Source of the DNA: Chromera velia
Lineage: Eukaryota > Sar > Chromeraceae
Assembly: GCA_018398765.1 (NCBI GenBank)
Contig: JAHBMJ010001045.1
Span: 1-36,621 of the forward strand
Reading direction: 5' to 3'
DNA length: 36,621 nt
The notes under the pieces were generated by a model. It was given only the letters and a program-made list of their open reading frames with translations. It was not told the DNA's origin and did no database searches. Numbering within the stretch: position 1 is the stretch's first letter; each line of letters starts with the position of its first letter. Position numbers and translations under genes: made by a program. Shown here one piece after another: positions 1 through 10,536 of this stretch.

Positions 1-2
1 TT

Positions 3-806
3 CTTTGGGTCACGCCCGTTCCCGAAGGCGCGAGAGCACCGCCTATCTGTTACGACGAATATGCAGGATTCATCAGGCAGCGACGGATTGAGAGAGTTGA
101 CAGGGCAAGGGGAAGGGCAGAAAGGGAAAGGCAGGCAAGAGAGCACAGGAATCCCCCTCAGATGACAGAGAAATTCCGTCTAGGGGATCGTGTACTTCTC
201 CGAAAGCCGACGCCGAATTTGGGGAAACAGCCGAAATTTGCAACAAAATTTGAAGAGGGGCAGACATTCGTCGTGGTTGCGGTTCCTCACGACCGACCGC
301 ATGTTGCTGTCATTCGCCCTCTGGGAGGAAAAGAGAGAGACGTCATTAGCACGGATCGTTTGATGTTGTGGCAGCCGGCGGAGAGAGTGGAGAGAGAGAC
401 TGAGGAAAAGGCGTCAGCCGTTGAGAAGGAAAGGGGAGAGAGAATTCCCCCAGGCACCCCTAAGTCAGCTTTCCGGGTCGGAGAAGACCCCGATAAGGAC
501 GACCTTTTGGATGAATTAGGATTGGGGGATGAATTGGAGGTGGAGAAAGAAGAAGTGAAAGAAAACAGTGCTGGAAACAAGAAGAGAGGAAAACCTCAGC
601 CCACCCACATTCTGGCTGTTCGAGAAAAAGAAGGAACGGAAGAGTACCGGGTCTCCTTCGACAATGGTACCTTTGCATGGATGCCAGAAGAGGAGGTGGA
701 GGCCCCTAATCTTGTTCGGGACTTTGAGAAGGAAAGAGAATTTTCAAAGAGTCATGCGTCAAGTCAATTAATTTCGCTTGGTCATTTCATTCCCCCGTTG
801 CGTTGA
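3..806 (+). CDS. Ty3/gypsy-type retroelement polyprotein, C-terminal part (5' end outside window)
   Basis: The frame is open from base 3, so the protein began upstream of the window. The segment GDRVLLRKPTPNLGKQPKFA, followed by a stretch ending ISTDRLMLWQP, has the layout of the small barrel domain after the integrase core in Ty3/gypsy Pol. There is then a charged linker of about 65 residues and a tail (THILAVREKEGTEEYRVSF to EEEVEAPNLVRDFEKER) resembling a chromodomain, with its aromatic residue and the W-x-P/E turn. That would make it a chromovirus-like element that targets chromatin. The reading frame stops at 806. A strong acceptor-like polypyrimidine-CAG at 894-900 followed by a short open frame ending at TAG (925-927) raises the chance that the end is spliced. 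No reverse transcriptase, RNase H or catalytic integrase core is inside the window, so activity cannot be judged. Confidence 0.72.
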   Translation, partial: LWVTPVPEGARAPPICYDEYAGFIRQRRIERVDRARGRAERERQAREHRNPPQMTEKFRLGDRVLLRKPTPNLGKQPKFATKFEEGQTFVVVAVPHDRPHVAVIRPLGGKERDVISTDRLMLWQPAERVERETEEKASAVEKERGERIPPGTPKSAFRVGEDPDKDDLLDELGLGDELEVEKEEVKENSAGNKKRGKPQPTHILAVREKEGTEEYRVSFDNGTFAWMPEEEVEAPNLVRDFEKEREFSKSHASSQLISLGHFIPPLR

Positions 807-920
807 TGTCCGTTGATGGATTGGCAGACCTGGCGGGACATCGGGAGGCCCGAGGGTCAAGTGGTTTGTGTCATGTTGACTTGTGTCTTTTTCTTTTCAG
901 GATCTGCTCAAGGACGAGCA

Positions 921-940
921 GAGTTAGGGGGGGGAGTGGT
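921..940 (+). other. Polypurine tract candidate of the retroelement
   Basis: A purine run with eight consecutive G residues lies just downstream of the polyprotein and directly before a TGTTGT start. This is where the plus-strand primer of an LTR retrotransposon is expected. The call rests on position and composition only. Confidence 0.45.
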
Positions 941-1144
941 TGTTGTGCCCTAATTCAGAAAACGGCGACGGGCCGTGGGACGGGTCAGGCGCGCGCGCGG
1001 GAGCAGACCCATAGAACGGACGGCCTGCTAAGCGTGCGTCAGGCGCGCGCACGGGAGCGCCGAGCGTACGTCAGACGTACGGCAGCCTTAACGGTGCAAA
1101 CAACACAGTTACAGCAACACTGTCAAAGCAACACATCAACAACA
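941..1144 (+). repeat. Candidate 3' LTR (right edge uncertain)
   Basis: The segment begins TGTTGT right after the polypurine tract and could end at ACAACA (1139-1144), giving a short terminal inverted repeat. Inside it, a GC-rich motif of the form GTCAGGCGCGCGC is present twice (about 984 and 1036). The 5' LTR is outside the window, so the LTR cannot be confirmed by identity and no target-site duplication can be checked. The true right edge may lie further downstream, within 1145-1560. Confidence 0.35.
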
Positions 1145-1870
1145 GATGGCAACAGCAGTGAGACTGATCTCAGTATCAGAAAGAAGCATAAAGTGTGAAC
1201 ATACAGAGATGGAAAGATGGAAACAGACGTGACGTTGCATCCATGTATATATCTAAATTCACTTGGAAAGCGATACAGACGTGCATACATGCGAAGCCAG
1301 AATTACTTGACAAGCCATACAGAAAAGATCTTACCAGAACGACTTGAAATGACGATGAAGGACCCGACAGACGAGTACCGAAGTAGACTCAAGTAAGTTG
1401 TGTGTATGTAGAGCCCCGTATAGCTCGCTAGCTTGCCCACTAGCGGAATCATCAATAGCTTATATAGCTTACTATAGCTTACAGTTACGCCCCCCCCCAA
1501 AGGGATGGTGGGGGGGGGCTATGCCCCCTCCTACCTGAAACAAGTTTAGACAGCATGCAACTGAGTCCGATCTCGGCAGCTATATAGGCAGCTAACACTC
1601 GGCTAATCTCGGCCCCGGCGGGCGCCGGGCGGGCCGCGCCCGGCCGGCGATCGATGGCCCGCGTGACGGAACTGTCGGATCGAGAGACGGGAGATGCGTG
1701 ATGGAGACGTTAATTATCGCGACAAGTCCCAGCTCATTAAGTCAACGAGAAACGATCAGTATGTGCCTCAGTCTGCATTGTTTGCGTTCCCGCTGCGTCC
1801 AGCAACGACCAAGGGAGTTATATGTATGAAGGTGCATGGGCACGTATTTCTCTCGGTCTTTTTTCTCTCA
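1145..1870. other. Non-coding flank between retroelement and PAS gene
   Basis: No convincing coding exon was found. It holds a run of C and G homopolymers near 1490-1520, several TATATAG/TAGCT-type short motifs (1420-1600), and a very GC-rich, CpG-rich, partly palindromic block at about 1612-1660. Part of it may belong to the LTR, and part to the upstream region of the gene that starts at 2095. Confidence 0.4.
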
Positions 1871-1871
1871 G

Positions 1872-2094
1872 CCCAAGATGGACCTGAAGCTACAATCAGC
1901 AGCGTTATCAGGATCACTGATACTCTGTCTCGTGTAAGGTGCCTCTTGTGTGTCTTTTGTTGGTGGACATATCACTTGTGCAGTTTCGTTTTTCTGTGTT
2001 TCCATGCCCGCTGAGGATGCTGTTGTTGAGTGGTTCGGCCCACGGAAACTGTAACTTCTTGTTTCCACCCCTTTCCCCCAGCTTTTGAAGAGAA
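1872..2094 (+). promoter_or_regulatory. Probable spliced 5' UTR of the PAS gene, with an upstream ORF
   Basis: A good acceptor (pyrimidine run then CAG at 1869-1871) and a GTAAGG donor at 1934 bracket a 62-base exon. A second good acceptor ends at 2081. The frame of the main ATG at 2095 has an in-frame TGA at 2086-2088, so 2095 is the first usable start. After splicing, an ATG at 1878 would open a 20-codon upstream ORF that ends at that same TGA, six bases before the main ATG. That arrangement could restrain translation of the main protein. The exon is inferred from splice signals alone. Confidence 0.4.
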
Positions 2095-5000
2095 ATGTCT
2101 CCTGCTGTCTCAGTTGATCCCGACTTCGGCTGCACGAGGAAGTGCGGCTTCCTGTGGAGCTTCCGTGACTCCTTCCTCGAAGACCTGTATCACAGGCGCA
2201 TGGCTGTTCTGCTGACTGACGACTTCAGCAGGATTGCCACAGTCTCCGCAATTGTTTCCTCTATCCTTGCCATTGTGTGCGGGGAGGAAACTGTGGGAGC
2301 CACAGAGCAGTTCTGTATGCGTGTGTTCTTGCTGTCTGTCGTGATCGTTCTGAATTTGGGGCTGGTCGCCTTCTTCTTTTTGAACAAGCGACCGAGGGCG
2401 GCAAAAGAAAGAGGGGAGAAGAAGGAACCCCTCGGCACGGATAGCGACCCCGGAGAAGATCTGACCCTTCAGCTGGTGCCTCCACGCACGTACGTTTTCC
2501 CTGTCTGGCTCATGACTGCCTTTGCACTATGGGTCGTTACGGTCTTCGCACTCACCCTCCCTCCCGTATACGGCCTTTGGTATCTTCCGGGCCACCACGA
2601 ACATCACCAACATCGTGTCCACGATCACCTCTGGAAACACAGCTTCTTTCACAAAGGGCACACCTCGCGCTTCTTCTTCATCCTGAATGACCTCGGCAAC
2701 CTGTACGCCTTCAGACATCACGTCACCGCAACTTTGATCGTCCAGGTGTACACCGCCATCGCCTTCGTTGTTGTGGAGATGATGGGTCACAGCCTCCATC
2801 TAGGAGACAAACTCGCAGTGGCAGTCCTGGTGATTTCCTTCGCGTTCTCGTGCCTGGGTGTGGCGGGATCATACGTGATGTCCGAGCTCTCTCGGGCCAA
2901 CGTTTGCCACCTCGTTCAGTTCTTTCAATATCAGAAGGAGGCTCAGAGTGAATCCAGACAGGTCATTGAGGCAGTCCAGTGTTTCGGCTGTGCCACCATG
3001 ATGTTCGAGGGCCCTCTGGCGAGCTTCCAGCATACTGCCTTCCTCGGAGAAGACAAAGAAGAGAGTAATGGTCATGCTCCTCCTCCTCCTCCTGCACACG
3101 GGGGGGCAGACGGGGCAGCGCCTCCTCAAAGGACCATGCCCCCCCATCCCGATGCTCGATGCACCTGGGTCAGTCGGAGGACCTCAGAGTGTGCGGGTGT
3201 AGCGGTGGATGTGCTCGAGGGCGGGGGTCTGCCCGCGCTGGTGGCGCAGGGTGCAGGGACTGCGGACAGGAGGGCGCTGGCAAAGGTGTGCACGGACTCT
3301 CTGGAAGTTCTGGTTTCCGAGTTGGAGTCTCGGTGTGGCGGTTGTGCAGGGGTAGTGGGAGGGTTGGGGGAAGGGGAAGGGGGAGGGTGCGAATGGAAGG
3401 GAAAAGGGGTGTTGGAGCGTGGCGGGTGGTTTCGGCGTTGGTTATTCCGTCTGTTCGCGTCACGCGAGAAGGGTACAATGGGTTCGGTTTGGGAAAATAC
3501 GCAGAGACAGCGGCAGAAGGAAGAAGCGTCCGAAGAGGCGACTGCAAGGCAGTCAGACGTGGAAAGCGGGTGGGCAGGAAAGAAAGTGGTGAGGGAAACG
3601 GAAAATCCGTTTTTGCTGTTTGGATCTTCGTTGGTGTCCGAGCCCCTGAAGATGTCCTCATCCCCTGGCAGATTTTTTGAGGTGACTGCGGTGTGTCGTT
3701 TACAGCAGATGCCGTGTGAAGTGGGGGCTCATGGGGGCGGTTTTACAGGAGAGCAAATGGGGGAGAAGAACGAACACCTGCAGGGCCTTTTGGAGAGGGG
3801 TGGGGTTTGTGTGATCTTGACATTCAGGGATGTGACAAGCAGGTGAGGACCTTTCATGGATGTCGTGTGGTTGAAATTTGTTGGGGTGTTTGTCGCCGAA
3901 TTTTTCCACATGTGATGTGGTCCTGCTTTGCCCTGATCTGTCGGCATTGAGTGTCTCCAGTCCTTTCACCTCAAATTTGCTTCTGTTCTCGACTTTTCTT
4001 TTCTCTCTTTTGTTTTGCATTCGATTTGTGTCTTCCCGTTGTGGGCTCTCCCTTCTTTCTCTCGTCGCTCCGTTTTCTCTTCCAGCTCATCCGAGCGAGC
4101 CCCTCTTGCTTGCCATGATTTTTCCCTCCGGCCTCCTTCCCAGCCCCCGTCCCGTCTCCGCTTTCCCCTCTGCGCACACTCCCTTGGGGACAAAAACCCC
4201 GGCCTCCTAGCTGTAGCCCGATGGGATACTTCGGCTGACTCTGTCACTTTCACTAAGTTGCAGAAAGGTGGGTGGAGTCATTTGATACAAAAGAATTGCG
4301 GCACATGCTCATGCGAATGTGTCTGTATGTGCATATCAATTCTTCCGTATGTGATGATTGATACTTAAATGTATTTATTCGTCTTTTCACTGGCAGAGTG
4401 ATGGAGGCAAAGCGCGCGTGGGCGCTCCTGGAGAACTTTGCGAGCATGCTGGGGACTGCGGCGTGGCAGGCAGACTCAGCAGCCCCCGCCTCGCATCTTC
4501 TCCACAACAAATCTCCTCCTGGTGCTGCCAGGGGCAGAACGAGCGGTGATGTCCTCAGGACCCGTCAGCAGAACGGAGGAGACTCCGAGTGGAAAGCGGG
4601 GGATCTTGCGGCGGGAGCCGAGGAGAAGCCCTGGGGAATGTGTGGGGAAGTCCCCGAGGGCAGCAACGGGGACTATTGTGCGAGAGGGGGCGACGAGACT
4701 TCGATGTCCAACTCGAGGGCATCGAGCGGGGGGGAGTCAGACGATTCACACTCGCACCCTCTCCCCTGTGGGAACGAGGCCGCCGCTGTTGCAGCAGAGG
4801 CTGAGAAAGAAGGAGACTTGGAGATGGGCATCCTCCCTCAGACGCACAATGCAGCAGATCAACCCCCGCTCTCCCATCCCCCCGGTACGCAGGCGGAAGC
4901 GTTCCCCCCCGCCGTTCGGACTGCCCATATCCCTGCGAAGTCAGAAGGTCCGAAACTGTCTCAAGAAGGAGAAAGAGAAGGGGCAGAAGGGAGCACGCCC

Positions 5001-8000
5001 GCAATCAGATTCAGGGCTGTGTATCAGTCGAAAGTCATCGAGGCACTCACAGGCCGAAAGCTCATCACTTTCCAGCAGACAGAAGGGGCCGCCGGTACCG
5101 GGGACATCCCTCCCACGGGGGTCACACAGCATGGGGATGTTCTTCATCACCCAACAGTCACGCCCGCACTGCCAGGAGAAGAGCCCCAAAGGCCTGCCCC
5201 TATCCCTGCCCCTACTCCGCTGATCGTCCCGACAGGATCCCATCTTGTGTCTGATCATGCAGGATCGGAATCTCTAGCTCTAGACAGACTGAAGGGTTTC
5301 TTCGGTGGAGAGGGGGGGGGTTTTGGGCTAGGGGAAAATGGGGGGGGGTCTGTAGAAGCTGGAGGGGAGCTGCTTCCCGTGCACCCGCCTTCTGCATGTC
5401 AGCGGCCGAGTCTCCAGGAGGGGGATGTCGGGGAGGCAGAAGCGCAAAGATCGCAAAAAGTCGCGGTCAGGTTGTCGGAATCAATGCAGGGAGGTGCATG
5501 TGTGAGCCTGATCAAAAGCTTAGCATCTCCCGCCACCGGCAGATTACGCCGTGCCCCCGCTAGCCTGTGGTCGGTCATCGAAAGTAGTGAGGGGGAGACA
5601 GAGAAGGAGAGGGAAATGGAAAGAGATGCGGGGGAGGAGTTTGGAGTAAGACTGTGGATCCAGGAGGGGGAAGGAGGGGATGTGAAGCAAGAGGGTGGGG
5701 GGAGAGCTGCAAGAGAAAAAAGTAAGGCACCGACTACGGGTGTATTAACGGCCCAGGCTTGTCTTCCATCATTCCAGTCTCCGATCTCCCCCAGAAACTA
5801 CGATGACGACAATGAAGAAAATCCACAACGTTCCAAGATCACCACCCAGTCTCCGATCATTGAAACGCTGGATGCCCCTCCCTCCGCAGCCCCCCCTACC
5901 GCTGTTGATCTTTCGTGTCCCCACACCCAAATCCCTCCTGCTGTGAATGTCCTCTGGACAGAGTTTGTGGCCCCCCCCTACAAGGATCAGGTCGAAAAGG
6001 CCATTGAGAGGTGTCTGACCGTTGGGGAGCCTTTCCGTCTTCTGCTGATGATTGAGAGGCCCGATGGACAGCTCAGATGGTCAGCGAGTGCGATCGATGC
6101 ATGTATGACAGCTGCCTGTTGCGTCAAACAACCAAAGTCCGAAGTTCAGGGTCAGGCTCTGACGGGCTCGCTCAGCCTTCCCTTCGCTGTGTACATGCAC
6201 GCTCGTCGATCTGGTGCATCGTGCATCGCCCCTCTGCTTTATCGCCTTCTTTCCCGTTCTTCCTGTCTCATCTCGTCTAGCTGTTTCCACTGAGACACCG
6301 TGCGTGATGCATTCCTGTACGTTGCCTGCCTGCCTGCCTGCAGGTTTGAGTGCGGAGGGAAGCAGGTTGTCCCGGCAGTTCCAACAGGCCAGCAGAGACA
6401 GCGGGTGGGAGGCAAAGGTAAAGATGAGGACTGTCAGCCCTACTGTTCTGGAACTGATCGCGCAGAGGACAGGCAGGAAATGGAAGTCTCTAGGGGGGTC
6501 GCCCGCTCTCCCTGTACAGCCTTGAAGGACAGCCCCGCGACCACGGCAGAGGAGACAGCCAGCGTTCGCCCCTCTGCTCCTGCTCCTCCTCCTCCTGTCA
6601 CATCAGTCCTCGGCTTCGTGAGAGATGTGACGGCAGAAGAAAATATGCGCAGACGAACTGGGTGGCTCCTCGCGAGATCTCAACAGACACTCGATGCTGT
6701 CTTCCAGGTGGGGGGGGGGGGAGCGAGAGAAGGAAGTGAGGCAACACGTACGGCCCAAAGATCCTGTACCTGTCTACGGTAGAAGAGTTTCCACCCCTGT
6801 CGTGGACTTCTGTGCGCGCAGTTTCGTTTCCTTTCCCCTCCGGCAGAATTCGCCGCGGCTGATTGCAAAGTTGTATACGGGGCGGCGTTATTCAAAATAA
6901 CATTCCTTTTAGCATTCACTTCTTTCGATGCTTCCACCTGAACACATCAAAGTGTGTATACACTCACTCACTCAGTCACCCACTCGCCATCGCTCTCATG
7001 CATTCATTCAACAATTCATTTGTCATCGCTTCTGAATGCCACTGCAGGGAACGATCCGTGCGCACCTCCAGGAGATGGTTGTCCTCGAAGCATCCCTCCT
7101 CTTCCGTCTCTGGACCGGCAGAATTCTGGACGGCACTCCCCTAACCTCCGTCCTCCGCACTCAGGACGCCCAGGACCTTCGAAAAGCCGTGTTCGCAGCA
7201 GCCAGCTCGGTCGTCTGGTTCCCCTCCCGCGTCCTTTTGCGCACTCCCCTGCGTCGTCCTCAGCACTCAAAATCGGCTTCTTCCGGAAAAGCGCAGCAGT
7301 CATCCTCGCTTTCTGTCCCGCCACAGAGCAATTGGGAACCGCAACACGGCCCCCTGTCCCCCTCTCCCTCTCTGAACGGTCTGCAAAATAGCGAGGCTGA
7401 TCGACCGAGCATCGGCCCCCCCAGCGTGCATACGGATAGCTGTACCGCAAAAAGGGCTGCCCCGCTTTCGCAGCAGTCACACGTCGGTCTCCTCGCAGAC
7501 GGCCTCGCTGACGCTCACGGCATTCTGGCCAGTGTGGTGGCTGTCATCGACCAGGCCGACCCGGCCTGTGCCACTCTGAACTTCTACGGCCTCGCACCTG
7601 TCGATTCTCTCACCACGCCAAATCACCCCCCTCCCCGACCCCCTCCGCAGGTCCAACTTCAACTTAGCCAGAGAAGAAACCGAAGGAAGAAAAGCAGTAC
7701 CGACAAGAATCCCCCCGGTGGGTCTTCAGTGTCCGTCCATGCAGAAACCAGCAGGGAGACCAACATCTACGTGCCCCCTTGTGCCCCCCCCTCGCGTTCC
7801 CCCTGGGCGACCCAACCGCTCAGCTCAGGGTCTTCGCCCTCAGCCGCGGGCCCTCTGAAGTTCTCTGAAAGGTTTGGAGGACGAAGGGGCGTGTCATTTT
7901 CTTCTCAAACAGGGCAGGACAAGAGCGAGTCCGAGCCCAGAGAGGAGAATGCATGTGCCAGCATCCCGACGTGCCCACCCCCCAGCCGGCCTCCCGTTCC

Positions 8001-8079
8001 GCCGCCTCTCAGAGCTGCAACGGAGCCGGCTGAGGCCGATAGGAATAGAAGAAGTACATCTGCGTCTGTCTGTCTGTAG
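2095..8079 (+). CDS. Multi-pass membrane protein with a PAS (PAS_3-like) domain
   Basis: Model: 2095-3842, 4397-6079, 6344-6707, 7048-8079; 4,827 bases, 1,608 residues, with all splice phases compatible. Exon 1 encodes about five hydrophobic helices (near residues 46-63, 76-95, 137-160, 213-232, 240-262), and the loop between the third and fourth is packed with histidine (about 166-190). Joining exons 2 and 3 gives [20 protein letters not shown] ... [21 protein letters not shown] (about 1099-1146), the pattern of PAS_3 domains (peD, F-x-l, R-x-DG-x-x-RW). After a linker of about 75 residues comes [11 protein letters not shown] (about 1234), typical of the PAS/PAC end. A weaker second PAS-like start follows ([20 protein letters not shown], about 1286). 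The rest is Gly-, Ser- and Pro-rich low complexity. A sensory or signalling role is inferred; no kinase or other output domain was recognised. Donor GTCAGC at 6080 is the least certain junction. Confidence 0.62.
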
Positions 8080-8620
8080 CCCTTGGATCGTGCATCTCTG
8101 ACACATTCACACAACGAAAGAAGGGCAAACAAGAGGGAAGAGGAGAGGTCTCTCACACGCCTCCCCCGCGTCATGACGACTCATCTCAACGGCTGTGATG
8201 TTGCAGGTTAAACAAGTCACTCGACCTGCTGCTGCTGCGGTCTGGTTTTCCTAGATGTGACTCTCTTCATTCCTTCCTCGAGGCTGCGTACGCTTGTGGT
8301 GAGAATGTTTTTGTACGTCGCTTTCTTCGTCTTCTTTTTGCCTTTTGAAGCAAGGTCTGTGTCCCGAGGGGAGACCTGTAGGGGTGCGGGTCGGAGAAGG
8401 ACTGTGGATGATGAGTTGCATTTGTGCCTTTGTATTTGTGAGAGCGTATGTATGTGCATGGGTGGGGCCATGTGTACCGATTTACACCCATGTGGCAGCG
8501 AGAAAAGGATGACAGAGGAGAAAATAAAGAAGAGAAAGAATGGCAAGAAAAGAAGTAAATCACTGAAACGCTTTTTTGAGAGGTTGCATCCTCTCTAAAT
8601 GTGCAAGCCTGCCAGCGTCT
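8080..8620 (+). other. 3' flank of the PAS gene, no gene seen
   Basis: No supported coding exon. An acceptor-like site ends near 8207, and the last exon could in principle end earlier and continue here, but no family signal backs that. Confidence 0.35.
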
Positions 8621-8890
8621 GCATTTGTTCAGTCCTTTGTCTGTTCACAGTTCGGGAGGTTGCCCTCTCTCTGCGTGTACGTGTGAATGCCTGCGTGTAT
8701 CCGCATTTGTTCAGTCCTTTGTCTGTTCACAGTTCGGGAGGTTGCCCTCTCTCTGCGTGTGCGTGTGAATGCCTGCGTGTATCCGCATTTGTGCAGTCCT
8801 TTGTTCACAGTTCGGGAGGTTGCCCTCTCTCTAAGTGTGCGTGTGCGTGTGTGCGTCTGCGTTTGTATGGTCCTTTGTCAGTCCACAGTG
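8621..8890. repeat. 82-bp tandem repeat, about 3.3 copies
   Basis: The unit starting GCATTTGTTCAGTCCTTTGT recurs at 8621, 8703 and 8785 (period 82), with a diverged fourth start at 8859 (spacing 74). Each unit contains GTTCGGGAGGTTGCCCTCTC and GTGTGCGTGTG-type tracts. It lies beyond the stop of the PAS gene. An open frame running through it reflects the repeat and is not a gene. Confidence 0.85.
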
Positions 8891-9540
8891 GATACGTGAG
8901 CCTTGACGCATGTCAGACAAGTCAGGCTGCTGGTGCGGTGCAGGTGTCCAACAAAACGATTCACGTATGATGCATCCATTGTTGTGCTGACATCGTCGGC
9001 CCGGTAGCTGTTGCAGTCTTTGACGTAATATTGTGTCGGACCGTGTTTTTTTTGTGCGCTTTATATTGCGCGCCACCATCTGTTCTGTCGCGGGATTTCT
9101 CAGTCCGTATATACATTTCCATGCGGCATATTTGAGGTTTCGCCCTTCTTGTGTGTCATCTTGGCGTGTCTCATGCAAAAAAAGAAAAGAGAAAAAAAAA
9201 GAACGATGCGATATTGATTGTTGCTGGGGAAGGTTTGGCCGCAATCGATTGAACGCTGCGTGCATGTGAATGGGTGCGTATTTTGTTCGTTGCCATGCAA
9301 CAGCTGGCGCGACTGCAGCGTCGGCATACACGTCTTTTGTGCCGCGGTACCATTTACCATTTCATATCCCAGCCAGACATTTTTTTTGTCAACACTTTTT
9401 TTCTCGCAGTTGAAAAGCTGTGCCGCAGACTGTGCAATTTTTTTAGATGTGTGCAGCAACAAAACTGTAATTCCTTCCTACAGCCTGCCAGCGCAGCAAC
9501 GATGTGTTTTTGATTTTTAGTTTTTGAAGAAAGAAAACCC
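8891..9540. other. Intergenic, no gene seen
   Basis: Short open frames on both strands show no family resemblance or splice support. The stretch contains A-rich and T-rich runs (9176-9200, 9379-9400). Confidence 0.4.
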
Positions 9541-10530
9541 ATGCAGATCTGTTGTCAAGATCGAACTGAACAGTATCAACGATATATGGCCAGCCGCATG
9601 TTCCTTATAGTACGGTCCACGCGGTAAGAAAAATGCTTCATCGATCTTACTTCATGAATCATGATCACCATTTCGCTATACAAATTAAGTTTTACAGAAT
9701 TTTGGGGCCGTGGCGGCCGAACGCCACCGAAAAGTGACAGTTTGATCAGACTAATCGGAGCTCGCTCGATCAACATTAAAAATAACTGTACGGAATGGTA
9801 ACAAAAATTTTGATATGAAGAATCATTGAAGACTGATAAAAGCATTCGGGAGAGCATTGAGCTTCAGTAAACTGTATTATGTTTAATTATATTCCATACC
9901 TAGCTGAGAAAACACTAGAGAAAACTATGGACTCCCCAGCATTTTTTTTTTATAAACTAAATTATAGTCTTCATTTAAAACTCCCAAAACTTCAATAAAG
10001 AACTAAATAAAGAGTATGCCATAGTGCCAGTGAATTCTTCAGATAGCTTTGGATATAGATGACGATGCATGGCCGGCGCATCATAGTCACAGTCAGTGAA
10101 TTTCTAGGGGTAATTTTCTTTAAAAAAAAAAAAAAACGTCTCCGGGCCCGGAGAGTCTGGAGCTTTTTTTTTTATTTCAGAGACCCCCTTTTTTTGTTTT
10201 TCGATGATCACCTTGATTAAAGTGTAGCCTAGAGCGTAGCAATAATATGCAACACAGTCAATCAATCAATCAATCAACAGTGCCAACACTTTGCAACACT
10301 AAAGCTAACACTAAAGCAGCAGTTGTATAACAGTGTAACAACTGTTAAACAACATTTGTTTATCATTATAACACTAATTTCAATATCGCTTAGTGGACTA
10401 ATAATTGCATTTTAATTATTAGAACAATTTGTGTAATTTGTGTCTGAGCTCTACACTTTAAGCCTGAATCGCATGGGCCCTGGACTGTGGGCCCGGAATT
10501 GATTCGATGCTCCGCCAAATTGTTATGTGA
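9541..10530. other. AT-rich intergenic island with GC-rich inverted repeats
   Basis: The composition shifts abruptly to AT-rich between the convergent 3' ends of the PAS and S16 genes. Embedded are GC-rich short inverted or repeated motifs: GTGGCG/CGCCAC at 9710-9727, CTCCGGGCCCGGAG at 10140-10153 next to A and T homopolymers, and GGGCCC twice at 10475-10494. A CAAT repeat lies at 10256-10277. No coding sequence was recognised. Confidence 0.6.
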
Positions 10531-10536
10531 CTCATG

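Noticed and set aside
3170..3661. 163-residue minus-strand Pro/Thr-rich frame
   Set aside because: Antisense shadow of a Gly-rich coding exon.
4438..5223. 261-residue alternative frame inside PAS gene exon 2
   Set aside because: The other frame is longer (to 6293), enters in phase from exon 1 and leads to the PAS motif.
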